Shown: piece after piece, positions 13,441-24,603 of the stretch
Layout: each line of letters opens with the position of its first letter
How positions within the stretch are numbered: the first letter of the stretch is position 1
NCBI RefSeq assembly: GCF_000143415.4
Contig: NW_003314305.1
Span: forward strand, 1,047,526-1,111,525
DNA length: 64,000 nucleotides
Direction of reading: 5' to 3'
Source: Selaginella moellendorffii
Lineage: Eukaryota; Streptophyta; Lycopodiopsida; Selaginellales; Selaginellaceae
Program-made: the position numbers and the translations under genes
Notes under the pieces: model-generated
The model's database searches: none
What the model saw: only the letters and a program-made list of their open reading frames with translations
Told to the model about the DNA's origin: nothing

Positions 13441-14862
13441 TCATTCCTGCTTGTTCTCATTTTCCTCTTTCTTTGCAGCCTGCTCCTTTCGATCCTGGAG
13501 AGCCTCAATCACTTTCTCTAGAGCCCCTCTCGAGTTCCCCCTGTTCTGGATCAACACCTCTGCGATATCAGCAGGAGTGATCTCAACCTTGGCCATCAGC
13601 TCCTCGATCTCTCCAAACTCCTCCTCAAACTGCTCCTGTTGCGAGATTTCAAGGTGAGTCCACGCCAGCACCTTGAACGCCTCAAATCCACAGTAGCCCA
13701 TGAAAATGTGGAGGTCCATCCTGCCGGACCTCAACAACGCAGGGTCTAGATCCTCCTTGTGGTTGGTCGTGAAGATGATGATCCTCTCACTCCCGCTACA
13801 AGACCACAGCCCATCGATGAAATTCAGTAGCCCCGAAAGTGTGACCCTGCTGCTCTCTTGCTCCTTTTTCTTGTTTTTCTTCTCGGACTCTCCATCTTTC
13901 TCCTCGGTTTCTTCCTCCGGTGCCGGCTTCCCCCTCTTCTTGAGCTCCAGCGAGCAGTCGATGTCCTCGATCACGATGATCGCCTTGTTGGAAATCCCCA
14001 TGAGCAGCTTTCTCAAGTCTGCATTGCTCTGCACCTCCGTCAGCTCCATATCGTAGACATCATACTGCGTGTAGTTCGCAATGGCAGCGATGAGTGACGA
14101 CTTCCCAGTCCCCGGAGGCCCGTACAAGAGATACCCACGCTTCCAAGCTCTGCCAACCCGCTCAAAGAAATCCTTTCCAGCTTTGAACGAGTCCAGGTCC
14201 TGGATGATCTTGTTCTTGAGCTCGGGATCCAGCGCCAGGCTCGAGAAAGTCGAGGCATGCTTGAAAGGCACCGATCTCCACGGCTTGTCCCTGTAGACCC
14301 ACTCGCGTGAGTTTGCCATGTTGGTGTAGAGCTGCCGGTCTTGGTTCTGTCGCTTCAAGCTCTCCCCGAGCTTGATAACTTCCCTCATGTACTCCGGCAA
14401 GAGTGTATACATGTGCCTCCTGTGAACTTGGACAACGTACGCTCGGCGTGTTCCTCCACTTCGATCAAAATAGCTGAAGCCTTCACGGTTGGACGGCTCG
14501 CTGACGTTGAAGACCCAGGAGAATGTCACCCCTTTGAAGTTGTCCTCCACTCGCTCGCCCCTGGCGAGGTTGCAATTCGGCTTGCTAGCGTTCTTCACTC
14601 GTGTGAACTGGATCCTGTTTGCCGAGCTCTTGGTGTTGGTCTCGGTGAGATGTGCGACGTAGAGGTCGACCAGGTCGTAAATCTCGTTGCTGTTGTTGCG
14701 GACGTATTCGGGAACTGAGAGCGCTGTCTCCCACCAGAGCCAGGATACCAGCCTCCTGAGCCTGAGCTCCAGAAGGAACCAGATGTGAGAAGGAACTATC
14801 TGCTTGAGAATCATGATGAAGCCCATGAGAGAACCGAGATGGGCGAAGTAGCCGCCTGCCAT
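13441..14862 (-). CDS. Membrane-anchored AAA-type ATPase (BCS1-like/AATP1 family)
   Basis: A single-exon gene of 473 residues, counted from the start I prefer (MAGGYFAHLG). An N-terminal membrane segment (about residues 4-25) is followed by the AAA-associated region typical of plant BCS1-like ATPases. The AAA core has Walker A GPPGTGKSS at about 248-256, Walker B IIVIEDID at about 295-302, sensor TTNH and the Arg-finger region LLRSGRMD. A Lys/Glu-rich insert follows Walker B, as is usual in this family. An in-frame ATG sits 48 bp upstream at 14910, but a TATA-like element at 14919-14927 lies so close that transcription should start downstream of it. Family members sit in mitochondrial or ER membranes and several respond to stress. 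A near-identical paralogue lies at 19718-21145. Confidence 0.9.
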   Translation of the reverse strand: MAGGYFAHLGSLMGFIMILKQIVPSHIWFLLELRLRRLVSWLWWETALSVPEYVRNNSNEIYDLVDLYVAHLTETNTKSSANRIQFTRVKNASKPNCNLARGERVEDNFKGVTFSWVFNVSEPSNREGFSYFDRSGGTRRAYVVQVHRRHMYTLLPEYMREVIKLGESLKRQNQDRQLYTNMANSREWVYRDKPWRSVPFKHASTFSSLALDPELKNKIIQDLDSFKAGKDFFERVGRAWKRGYLLYGPPGTGKSSLIAAIANYTQYDVYDMELTEVQSNADLRKLLMGISNKAIIVIEDIDCSLELKKRGKPAPEEETEEKDGESEKKNKKKEQESSRVTLSGLLNFIDGLWSCSGSERIIIFTTNHKEDLDPALLRSGRMDLHIFMGYCGFEAFKVLAWTHLEISQQEQFEEEFGEIEELMAKVEITPADIAEVLIQNRGNSRGALEKVIEALQDRKEQAAKKEENENKQE

Positions 14863-14918
14863 CTTGCTCTGTTTCTGCTGCTGCGAGAATGAGAAAAATC
14901 CGACCTCCACCCCCCCCT

Positions 14919-14927
14919 CTTATATTC
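14919..14927 (-). promoter_or_regulatory. TATA-like element of AAA-ATPase gene
   Basis: Minus-strand GAATATAAGAG lies about 57-65 bp upstream of the ATG at 14862. Its usual distance to the transcription start (about 30 bp) places that start between the ATGs at 14910 and 14862, favouring the latter. Confidence 0.5.
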
Positions 14928-14929
14928 TA

Positions 14930-15356
14930 GCGTGCGAGTTCCTACGTCATGTTCAAGATGCCTTCAGTCAGAGAAGTTGCCAGTCATAGCGAAGATCACA
15001 TAACTTGTTGAAGAAGCTCCAAACTGGGGTCAAGATGTAAGTGTCAGTGACCAAGACTTTGAACTGTTCCCAGTCCAAGAAAATGCGAGCTCGTTCCAAG
15101 TTACTCAAATGCTAGATCCTTCGAGAAGATTGATGCAAAGGGAACCTTGTCCATGCTCTTGGTATCTCGCCACACAAAACACCACTCCAGCTTGCGTAAC
15201 CAATCTTGAAGTTGAAAAGACTGTCAGTAAATGTAACACTAAAGTAGAAAAGCAAAAAGTGAGACAAGGCTGCATTTGTACCTTCTTACTGTACCAAACA
15301 GGATACATACATACAGTGGAAAGCCCAAGAAAAACGAAACCTTTACCGAGGAACTT
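14930..15356. other. Spacer between AAA-ATPase promoter and RING gene 3' end
   Basis: No gene seen. It should hold the AAA-ATPase promoter and the 3' untranslated region of the RING gene. Confidence 0.5.
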
Positions 15357-16731
15357 CTACCCGTCATCTCTTCGTTCCGAGCTGTTGTGAATGATATTGA
15401 ACTTGCATAGCGGGCATGTCGCGTTGATTCTCAACCACTTGTCTATGCAAGAACAGTGGAAGTGGTGATTGCAAGGAAGCTCCCGGAGCTCAACTCCATC
15501 GTCATATGGAGAGAGACAGATGCAGCATTCCTGGTCCATGGAAATGGTCAAGTCCTTTCCGAAAAGGAACGATTGCCTTACCGCATCTTCCGAAGACAAG
15601 CCTCGTTCAGAGCTAGGATCCGACGAACCAACCAGCGCCATGATGCCACCGAGGGAAGGAGCTTTGTCCGCTTTCTCAATAATGCATGTATCGATGGACC
15701 CAGAGCGACGAAACTTGAATCTGGGAATGAGATTGATGTCTTCTTCCGACGCACCCTCCTGGAACGTGAAAAAGATTTCTTTCTAGTTCCTCATAAAAAA
15801 AAATACAAAAGCTGTTAAAGCAGTAGATCTCACCTGGTCCGCGACGGCATATAATATTGCAATGATGCACGGCAGGCAGCAGCATACGGCAATCCCAATA
15901 ACACATGCGAGCGCTACGCAAAACACGACAAAAAAGACATCAAACGCTAGAAAAACCACTGAAAGCCTGCAAGAAGAACTCCGTTAGTAGCCTCCAAAAG
16001 ACCAACCGAAAACCATACCAGTAAAGACGTGGAGAGTGCTGCGTGAGAGCTTGACCACCGGCAGTGATCCAGTAGAATCCAATCACCCACCAAACAAAGG
16101 AAAACATCGTATTGGCAGACTCTAGTCGCTTTGATAAACTGCTCGCAAAGAAAGAAAGAAAAAGTTAGAACAGACAAGAGAAAGAGCTACGAATAGCTTA
16201 CCTGACTTGCTCAACCAAGCTCTCTTCTTCGCTAGACTGAGCCTCCATGTCGATCTCAGACTCCGAGCCAGCGGACAAATGCCCCACAGTGTTCTCGGCG
16301 GGACCACTTCCTCCACGAAGAATCCTTCTCCTCCTCCTCCTATACTCCGAGCAAACGCACACCATATGGACGAGGCACTGCACCGCATAGCCCACGATCC
16401 ACACCCTGAGAGGAGTCTCTGGACGCTCCTCCTTGCTATTGACGAGCACGGCCACTGCTACCACCACGAATGCCAGATTCCACATCAAGTCGAGGACCAC
16501 CACCGGCCGCGAGTAGGCCCAATCGCTCTGCCGCTCCTCCAGCTGCTCCGCCGCGGTCTGGCGGACGAGCATCGACGGCTCGCGCATCGGCCGCCGCCCT
16601 GTGGCCTGCCGCAAATACCTAGCAGCGCCATGGACTGCTCTCCTGTGCCCTGGCGCCAAGGATCGCGAGGAATCGGCGTTGATCGCCCCATTCGATCCCA
16701 GGAGTGGAGCTACGTGATCCGTCGACTCCAT
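15357..16731 (-). CDS. Transmembrane RING-H2 E3 ubiquitin ligase
   Basis: Exon 1 (16731 to about 16203) encodes an Arg/Ser-rich N terminus and two membrane segments ([14 protein letters not shown] and [14 protein letters not shown]). Exon 2 carries the [11 protein letters not shown]...WITAGG segment. Exon 3 holds a further long hydrophobic stretch ending ILYAVADQ. Exon 4 starts EGASEEDI, and the C-terminal exon has the RING-H2 finger: CCIC, then [16 protein letters not shown], then CPLC. This arrangement matches the plant family of At1g12760/At1g63170-like E3 ligases. It should accept ubiquitin from an E2 at an endomembrane. A 51-bp stretch at 15531-15581 has GT-AG ends and no in-frame stop; removing it joins SSEDA directly to ECCIC, as in the family, so I read it as an intron. 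Confidence 0.85.
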
Positions 16732-16889
16732 ATTTCGAGCAATCGATCGATCTACACAGCGCCAGTACCTGGAATCCTTGCCGGAGCGCGCATAGCGCGA
16801 AAAACCCTAACCCTTGGGAAGCTGGACGCTTGTGGTAATGCCATGTAGCGCATGGATGGGAATAAAAAATCGACGGTGGTGGATCTTCT

Positions 16890-19446
16890 TCATTGAATTC
16901 TACGCGAGAGGATTTGCCAGAGCGCAGCGGTGGAGAGAAGATTCACGATCGAAGTGGCCATTATCTGGAGAGCAAGAGAGAGAGTGAGAGAGATCTAGAG
17001 AACCAAGTAGAGATTTTCCACATACCAAGCCACTGGGACCGAGATTAAGTTTTGCAACGAGCACCCAGTCCAAGAGAGCGTTCGCGAAGATGGCAGCCAA
17101 GCTCACGTAAAATGGAGCCTGGCCATCGCCGAGACCGTAGAAAACGCGCACAAGGAGGTCGCGAAGCAAGTAGAACGTAGAGCCCAACGCATCTAAGATC
17201 GATCGAAGAAGAAAAGATGAAAACCAGCGGTCCAAACGAGAAAAAATGGAGAACTTACAGTGCTTGACGAGCGATGATACGGCTTGAGCGGCGGAGTCGT
17301 CGAATGCGTAGCGCTGGAAGAGAGCTCGGACGATTGGTTTTGCGAGAGGGATCGCGAGAGCGGTCATTGGAAGCGTGAGCGCCATGCAAAGCGTGATGCC
17401 TTGGTGGATCTTAGCTCGAAGTTCTGGCCAGTTCGAAGGCTTTTCTTCGAGTCTCTCTAGAGAACGTAAAAACTAGACGAGCGTACCTGTGAAAGCTTGG
17501 AGAAAACTGGAACGAGTGGTAACAGGACCGCGCTGGAGATGATTCCCAAGGGAGCCATGACGAGAAGATTTGCATCTGGTAGAAGTTTCGTTAGAAGATC
17601 TCAAAGTTTTGATATTTGTTTTTCGCGAGCTTACATCCGAGAGCTGCAGCAGCGTTTGGAAAGTATGATGCAAAGTAAAGGTCTGTGTAAGTAGCGAGCT
17701 GAAGCATTCCGGAGGATATGGTCGCAGGCATCATAAGTAACAACACCTGAGAGCGAAGACATGAAAGACTATATAGCAAAAATAAAACTTCATACCTCCT
17801 TGACATCTTTGTCTGCAAAAGGATTTTCCCATCTCAAAACTACACGACCTCGATCATCTTGAGCAAAGATCTGATTGATCCGAAAGAAAAGCTTAAATGC
17901 GAGAACTATCGAAAGAGTTGATACCAACCTGCAAAAGCCATTGAGCCAAAGCTCCCACTGTCGAGGCCAAAGCGAGTAAAACACCTCCTGTCAAGTACCA
18001 AAAACGAAGCTTTTGTACGAATCGACTTTCAAGCTCAAGGCAATGCAGCAAACCATTCATTAAGTTCAAAGGATCGCAAAGCTTGCAGTGAATCGCAGCC
18101 TGCATGGAGCCAAGAATACAGTCAAGAATACACGAATCTCTTGTCTTGTAACCAAAACTTACAGCGAGAATGATCGATATGCTTGATAGAGCAGGACTCA
18201 AGGATGCAATCCCGTATCTTCCCGAGGCACTGCACACGAAAACCCATTCCAAAGTTTGGCTACAAACTGGACGTGAAAGCTTGGTACCTCAAACTTCCAT
18301 AGCCAATTCCCATCAAGCACGCGAGTGTTACACAAGGCGCCATGATTCTCAGCTGGATCAAGAGGATGGTTTTTGCAACTTGAGAGTTTTTCTTCTTCCG
18401 AAGCTACCTGAAGTATAGCCATGCTTCTCGTGATCAATCCACCGCTTGTTTTCAATAACAATCTGTTTGGAAAGCTTTTGAGATTCTACGACAGAAAGGA
18501 ATGCTGAAAACTTACCCTGGTGCGATTGCATCAATAAGAAAAGCCGCTAATGTGTACATGAGAATGCCAAGGCTCAAAGATATCTGATAAAAAAGAGGAT
18601 GGTGTTAAAGTAGGGGAAAAACAAATACTTGTTTTCATTTACCACAAACATGGCATGCGAAGTTCTTCCAATGACTTCTCGTTTTCTGTCTTCTTCAGAG
18701 ATCTTGCTACGAGACCAAAAGAGGAAGAAAAAAAAATGAAAACAATGAACTTAAAGAAACTCGAAACATACCTTAAGGCCGATACCATTGCTATGTGGAT
18801 TGGTCCATTGATTCCTGTCAGAATTAACGGTGAGTTTTTCTTGATGATTCAGCTAGAAACTATATACCTCCAAGGATTGTCAGAAAAAATCCTGGTACAA
18901 TGGACGCATATCTACAAAATTTCGAACTGAGCAAAGAGAACCATGAACTCGATGCATACCCGAACGCATCTACGACAGGACCAACACCAAATACAGCAGC
19001 AAGAACAAGCTCACGAACTAATCCCTGCAAAGGGGTGAAAAGAAAAAACTCAAAAGTCTTGCAAAGAATGAAAAACATTTTTAACACGAGAGGGATACAA
19101 CAAGACTTACCAGGACTTTGCTAAGAGCAGTAGCACTTCCAATCACTCCCGCTAGCTTCAAAAAGTTACCACCACCACCTGAGAAGAAAACAATCTCGAG
19201 AAGAAACGAACAAAGAAAAGAAGAAAAACCTTTGGAGTCATTCTCGTTGAGCTCAAACAAAGACGTAGCACGAATCCTTTGCGAGAGTCTTCGTTTCCAG
19301 CATAGCTGGGCACTTCGTTTGCCGGAAACTAAAAGCCCACTTGAGAGGGAGGCCTTCCTACCGAGAAACAAGCAGCCTACACAAGAATGTAAGCTTTTCC
19401 CCCCATTTCTATTTCTTCTTACCTGGGCACTGACGAAGCGATCCAT
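16890..19446 (-). CDS. MURJ: MurJ/MviN-type lipid II flippase homologue
   Basis: About 13 short exons on the minus strand assemble into a polytopic membrane protein of the MurJ (MviN) family, which flips lipid-linked peptidoglycan precursors. Recognisable segments in order: a basic leader (likely plastid transit peptide); LAGVIGSATALSKVLG; a GLVRELVLAAVFGVGPVVDAF segment; SIVPGFFLTILGGINGPIH; REVIGRTSHAMF; an APGLLLK...TRSMAILQ segment; LRIMAPCVTLAC; LASTVGALAQWLLQ; MMPATISSGMLQLATYTD; LLVMAPLGIISSAVLLPL; then GDGQAPFYVSLAA. The last exon ends RRIQ and a stop at 16890. MurJ in green algae, mosses and lycophytes goes with the plastid peptidoglycan pathway and is lost in many seed plants. The first-exon splice and the region around 18090 were not fully resolved. 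Confidence 0.85.
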
Positions 19447-19569
19447 TCGAGAGAAAGAGCCACAAGTCGCTCATCTCAAGAGGGTTTTGGACATCAAAGC
19501 CTAACGAACAAAAACGAGAAATGTGCTATGTCGATCATTAAGAGAGTTTACTGATTGAATAAGATGTAA

Positions 19570-19643
19570 GAGATGGTGGCTCATTTGGTCAGCGCTTAGC
19601 TCCTTAGAAATCCTAAGGTCGAGAGTTCGAGCATCTCACCCCA
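19570..19643 (+). pseudogene. tRNA-Met-derived pseudogene lacking the anticodon
   Basis: It aligns with the tRNA-Met at 47849-47933 through the D arm and from the end of the intron through the T arm. The anticodon CAT and most of the intron are missing. The acceptor stem is also mutated. Confidence 0.7.
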
Positions 19644-19717
19644 CTTTAAGAAAGAATTTTATTATAGTTAAATGTTGGTTTAATTACGATTAGTGCAATG
19701 TTTAGGGTATTTTATTT

Positions 19718-21145
19718 TTACCCCTCTTCTCCCTCTTTCTTCGCCCCCTGCTCCATTCGATCCCGAAGAGCCTCAATCACTTTCTCTAGAGCCCCTCTCG
19801 AGTTCCCCCTGTTCTGGATCAACGCCTCCGCGATATCAGCAGGAGTGATCTCAACCTTGGCGATCAGCTCCTCGATCTCTCCAAACTCCTTCTCAAACTC
19901 GCCCTGCTGCGAGATCTCAAGGTGAGTCCACGCCAGCACCTTGAACGCCTCAAATCCACAGTAGCCCATCAAAATGTGAAGGTCCATCCTGCCCGACCGC
20001 AGCAGTGCGGGATCCAGATCTTCCTTGTGATTTGTCGTAAAGATGATGATCCTCTCGCTCCCGCTACAAGACCACAGCCCATCGATGAAATTCAGTAGCC
20101 CCGAGAGTGTGACCCTGCTGCTCTCTTCATCTTTCTTCTTGGCTTTCTTCCCTGGCAACGCTCCATCGTTCTCCTTGGACTCTTCCCTGGTTTCTTCCTC
20201 CGGCGCTGGCTTTCCCCTTTTCTTGAGCTCCAGCGAGCAGTCAATGTCCTCGATCACGATAATCGCCTTGTTGGAAATCCCCATGAGCAGCTTCCTCAAG
20301 TCGGCATTGCTCTTCACCTCCGTCAGCTCCATGTCATAGACATCGTACTGCGTGTAGTTTGCTATGGCAGCGATGAGTGACGACTTCCCAGTCCCCGGAG
20401 GCCCGTATAAGAGATACCCGCGCTTCCAAGCCCTCCCAACTCTCTCAAAGAAATCCTTACCAGCCATGAAGGAATCCAGGTCCTGGACGATCTTGTTCTT
20501 GAGCTCGGGATCCAGCGCCAGGCTCGAGAACGTCGAGGCATGCTTGAAAGGCACCGATCTCCACGGCTGGTTCCTGTAGTCGTCCGAGCTTCCTATGTTG
20601 GTGTAGAGCTGCCGGTCTTGGTTCTGGTGCTTCAAGCTCTCTCCGAGCTTGATCACTTCCCTCATGTACTCGGGCAAGAGTGTATACTTGTGCCTCCTGT
20701 GAACTTGGACAACGTACTCTCGCTGTGTTCCTCCACTTCGATCAAAATAGCTGAAGCCTCCGCCGTTGGAGGGCTCGGTGACGTTGAAGACCCAGGAGAA
20801 TGTGACGCCTTTGAACTTGTCCTCCACTCGCTCGCCCCTGGTGAGGTTGCAATTCGGCTTGCTGGCGTTCTTCACTCGCGTGAACTGGATCCTGTTTGCC
20901 GAGCTCTTGGTGTTGGTGTCGGTGAGGTGAGCAACGTAGAGGTCGACCAGGTCGTAGATCTCGTTGGTGTTGTTGCGGACGTACTCTGGGATTGAGAGCT
21001 CTGTCTCCCACCATAGCAAAGTGACAAACCTCTTGAGCTTGAGCTCCAGAAGGAACCAGACGTGGCGCGGAACTATCTGGTTGAGGATCATGATGAAGCC
21101 CATGAGAGAACCGAGATGGGAGAAATACCCCCCTGCCATTGCCAT
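19718..21145 (-). CDS. Membrane-anchored AAA-type ATPase, second copy
   Basis: A single exon of 475 residues beginning MAMAGGYFSH, very close to the protein at 13441-14862. The membrane anchor is near the N terminus. Walker A GPPGTGKSS lies at 248-256, followed by IIVIEDID, TTNH and LLRSGRMD. The main differences are in the charged insert after Walker B (a longer Glu/Lys tract) and around residues 180-195, where a DDY/RNQP segment replaces the other copy's sequence. The coding strand, length and lack of introns are shared, so this is a tandem duplicate. The RING and MurJ genes now lie between the two copies, all on one strand. A weak TATA-like AATAAG lies near 21206-21213. Confidence 0.9.
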   Translation of the reverse strand: MAMAGGYFSHLGSLMGFIMILNQIVPRHVWFLLELKLKRFVTLLWWETELSIPEYVRNNTNEIYDLVDLYVAHLTDTNTKSSANRIQFTRVKNASKPNCNLTRGERVEDKFKGVTFSWVFNVTEPSNGGGFSYFDRSGGTQREYVVQVHRRHKYTLLPEYMREVIKLGESLKHQNQDRQLYTNIGSSDDYRNQPWRSVPFKHASTFSSLALDPELKNKIVQDLDSFMAGKDFFERVGRAWKRGYLLYGPPGTGKSSLIAAIANYTQYDVYDMELTEVKSNADLRKLLMGISNKAIIVIEDIDCSLELKKRGKPAPEEETREESKENDGALPGKKAKKKDEESSRVTLSGLLNFIDGLWSCSGSERIIIFTTNHKEDLDPALLRSGRMDLHILMGYCGFEAFKVLAWTHLEISQQGEFEKEFGEIEELIAKVEITPADIAEALIQNRGNSRGALEKVIEALRDRMEQGAKKEGEEG

Positions 21146-21239
21146 CTTGCTCGGCTGCTGCTGCTGCTGCTGCGAGAATGAGAAAAATCTGACCTTGCCA
21201 CCTCACTCTTATTCTGGTGAACATTCCCTTCAAGAACAA

Positions 21240-22975
21240 GAGCCAGCTTCCGCGAAAGTCTGAGAACTCTTCTCGTCAAGCTCACCGCCTAAGTCACGAC
21301 GCTGCTCCAGTCAGCGATGTTGACGCCAAAGGAAGAGACGAGGAAAATTCTTTGTCAGTAGAAAAATCAACCGAGATTATACCTGTAAAAACACCTCATC
21401 AGTGTTAAAAAGGATTCTCAAGTTACAAAGAGTCTTATTATCGTAGAAGTGGTGGTGATTTGAAAGAACCAAAGTGAGTAAAAGCTATCAAAAAGCAATG
21501 GTGTCGTCACTGAAACACATCTCCCTGCAAAACGATTTAATTGACAATTGTTTTTTCTTTTCTTATTTGTTTGAGAATCTATGAATGAAGCCCTTAAATG
21601 CTGTTATGTGACTACATAACTTGTTTTCAAACTTTTTTTTATAGAAAGATCAATAATACACACACACATATATGTACATATAGACATATATGTATACATA
21701 TACATATACATATACATATATATACTCAAACATATATATACAGAAAAAAACACACACACACACACATCATATTATGACATTCTATAAAATGTAAAGCAAC
21801 TTTATTGAAAATCTCCTTCTAAAGCTGCTCATTTGTTAAGTACAACCTAAGGGCATTAAGAGCTAAAAGCTAGAAAAAAACAAGAGTGAAAATGAGCTTA
21901 ATTTAGCTATGACACTCTTCAAAAACACTTTGTCTCTTCGTAAAACCTACCTCAAATAAATGACACTTTCTATCTCCCAAAACTTGTTTATGTCCACTTT
22001 GATAAGGTTAAACTCTTTTGTAAAGTTATTTTAGAGATTTTTCCCTCCCATGTCTCGCAATAATATACATGTCATAAATTACCAAAGTAGCTTTTGACAT
22101 TAAAAGGTGGCTAAATATATATGCTATTCTTGGAAAAACAACCCCCAATATTAGAATTTCACATTTTGAGATAGTAAAGAACACTAGTAGTAACAAAAAA
22201 CAACAACAAATAACAACGCCTTACTATATAATTACTATAATTGCATTGATTTATACACATTAGCCACAAAATGCTAACATGCATTTGCTTCTCCATCATT
22301 TCCGGATCAAATAAATGTAATGCTTATTTTGTATTACATTGTGAAGTCTGTTGGTTCAACTTAAAAGATTTACTATATAACATAGCTTATACCCTACCCA
22401 GGCTTAGTTGCTTTTATGTTGATGAGATTCCCCAATTCTTTGCAAATCTTCTACAAATCTTTTAACTTGTAAATACTAGACCATCTTTCAGCATGCTGAC
22501 TAGATTTCCATGGCACACTTCATTTACAAATACATCATATGCCACTTCAGCGTCCCTACAATCCTCATTTCAAATCATGGTTACACTTTCCTTGGGTAAG
22601 TCACACAATGGCTCCTCCAGCTCTTACAGGTGCATCATATGAAGAGTAGTAGTTACTACCCCCAGTTGAATAGCTAAGCTAAGTCCAGCTTTAAGCTTGG
22701 GCATGGGATCTTCTCAAACTCAATGAGCAACCTGTGTAGCAACCAATCACCTTTTTGCCACCATGTGCAAGTACAAGGGACAGCGTGATCAATTCTGATG
22801 GGATGACCTTTTCCCACAGGACAGTTTGTGATGCTCCAGGATTTTAGGATTTTGCACCTTCTGCAAAATTCTCTCCCAGGTGGCTTGGTACTTTTTACTA
22901 CTTTTCTACACTATATCATATATTCACCATATGCTTTATTCATCATTCAAGAAGCCATCCTGATGTTTGAGAGCA
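21240..22975. other. AT-rich spacer with CA/TA simple sequence
   Basis: Compound (CA)n/(TA)n microsatellites occupy about 21655-21770. I see no gene in the remainder. Confidence 0.5.
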
Positions 22976-23520
22976 TATTTACTCAAAGAACAATTTGAGA
23001 AAAGAACAGGTATTGTACCTCAAGTGCCACTAGTTCGAGCTCGTGATCAATCTTGGAAATCTTTCTTAAATCAGCATCCCCGGCCGAGGAGAGCCTAGGA
23101 CGACCACGGGAAGCGGCCCTCTCCGGGAAAGCACCGGGCCGGACGCAGCAGTCCGAACCAGAATCCACGTACTTGGTTCATCAGCTTCAACCTAGTTGTT
23201 GCAATGGCACTTTGAATTTGAACTGAAAACAGCATATTAGTGCGAGCATTTTGATCACCAATTTGATTCTAAGAGAGAATAACACTATACAGAAACCGCA
23301 ACAACAACTGCCAGTTGTAGATTGTGATTATTCTCTGCAATCTGACGATGGAGCAGCTCGAAACCATCATCTTCGCACTTGCTGTAAGAAATTCTCATCA
23401 GCAGCCTCATTTAGACAAAGAAGCAGCAAGAAAATATTGATACCATACCTGAATTGCAGCAGCAGCCAATCCGGCAACTCGGGAAGTCTTGGACGATTCA
23501 CCATGCACTAGAAGATTGGG
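22976..23520 (-). other. Unrecognised exon-like fragments
   Basis: A GC-rich island in an AT-rich region holds two minus-strand pieces that look exonic. One, near 23460-23520, reads LVHGESSKTSRVAGLAAAAI before a GTATGG donor-like site. The other, 22990-23168, reads GRPRLSSAGDADLRKISKI followed by DHELELVALE and a GTACAA donor-like site. I cannot assign a family or join them in frame. It could be a decayed gene or a fragment carried in by a mobile element. Confidence 0.3.
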
Positions 23521-23579
23521 GGTTTTTCTTAACTTTCTATTGACTTTCTATTGAGAACGCTGTTGAGCATCTACTGATG

Positions 23580-24470
23580 TGTTTGCTATCACAAGCTTGG
23601 TCGCGCAAACCTCTCAATCTCTTTTCAACTACATTCCATAGCCAAGCACTCAGCTGGATCAAGAGGATGGTTTTATCAACTTGGGTGTTTTTCTTCTTCT
23701 TGAAGCTACCTGAAGTATCATGCTTCTCAGCTAAGACGAAAAATTTGAGATTCTACGACAGGTGGAATGCTGAAAACCTACCATCACGATATTATCAACA
23801 AGAAAAGCCGTAAAGAATGCCAAGGCTCAAAGCTATCTGCACAAAACAAGATGTAAAAGTAGGAAAAAGAAAGACTGGTTCTCACTTACCAAATGCATGG
23901 CATGCGAAGTTCTTTCAATGAATTCTCATTTTCAGAGATCTTGCTACAAGACCAAAAGAGGAAATGAACCTAAAGAAACTCGTAACATTTAAGGCCGATA
24001 CCATTGCTATGGTCCATTGGAGTAACAGTGGGTTTGTGCTTAGCTTGAAACTATATACCTCCAAGAATTGTCAAAAACAGGATATCTAGAAAATTTCGAA
24101 CTTAGCAAACAGAACAATGAACTTGATGCATAAACACCAACAAGCTCATGAACTAATCCTGCAATGGGGTGAAAAAAGCTCACAGGTCTTACAAAAAAAA
24201 TTTCAAAAGTGAGAGACAACAAAACGTACCGAGGCTTTGCAAAGAGCAGTAGCACTTCCAATCACTCCTGCTACCTTCAAAAAGTTACCATCACCTCAAA
24301 AAGAAAAAAGAAAATAAAATAACAAGGAAAAAAAAGAAAAAGAGCAAGCAAAGAAAGAAAGAAAAAACTTTGGAGTCATTTTTGTTAACCTCAAACAAAG
24401 ACGTAACTAATCTTTTGCGAGAGTCAGGCTCTTGCTACCGAGACCTGGACAAGAAAAAAATCAACACAAG
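23580..24470 (-). pseudogene. Decayed partial copy of the MurJ gene
   Basis: Blocks match the 5' half of the MurJ gene (about 18330-19400) in the same order and orientation. Clear ones are the CTCAGCTGGATCAAGAGGATGG block at 23650, a GCATGGCATGCGAAGTTCTT block at 23896, the CACTTCCAATCACTCC(T/C)GCTA block at 24260 and an ACAAGAATGTAAGCT block at 24465. Exons are truncated and frames broken. The tRNA-Met remnant that follows MurJ at 19570 also follows this copy at 24604. Confidence 0.8.
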
Positions 24471-24603
24471 AATGTAAGCTCTTTCCCTCGTTCTTTTTTG
24501 TGGTTACCTACCAAACCAAAGATCCACAACTCCGGTTTTGTTTCAAGATGGAACCTCGATAATAAGTTATATCAATCATTAAGAGAGCATGGTTATTACA
24601 ATG

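Noticed and set aside
16207-16848. 213-codon plus-strand frame
   Set aside because: Antisense of RING exon 1, which has membrane segments and correct splice sites on the minus strand.
16890-19446. MurJ as recent bacterial transfer or contamination
   Set aside because: It is divided by many short plant-type introns and flanked by plant genes, so ancient plastid-derived inheritance is the simpler reading.
20742-21239. 165-codon minus-strand frame overlapping the second AAA-ATPase
   Set aside because: It is a shifted-frame reading of the AAA-ATPase coding sequence (same strand), with Gln/Arg-rich translation and no motifs.
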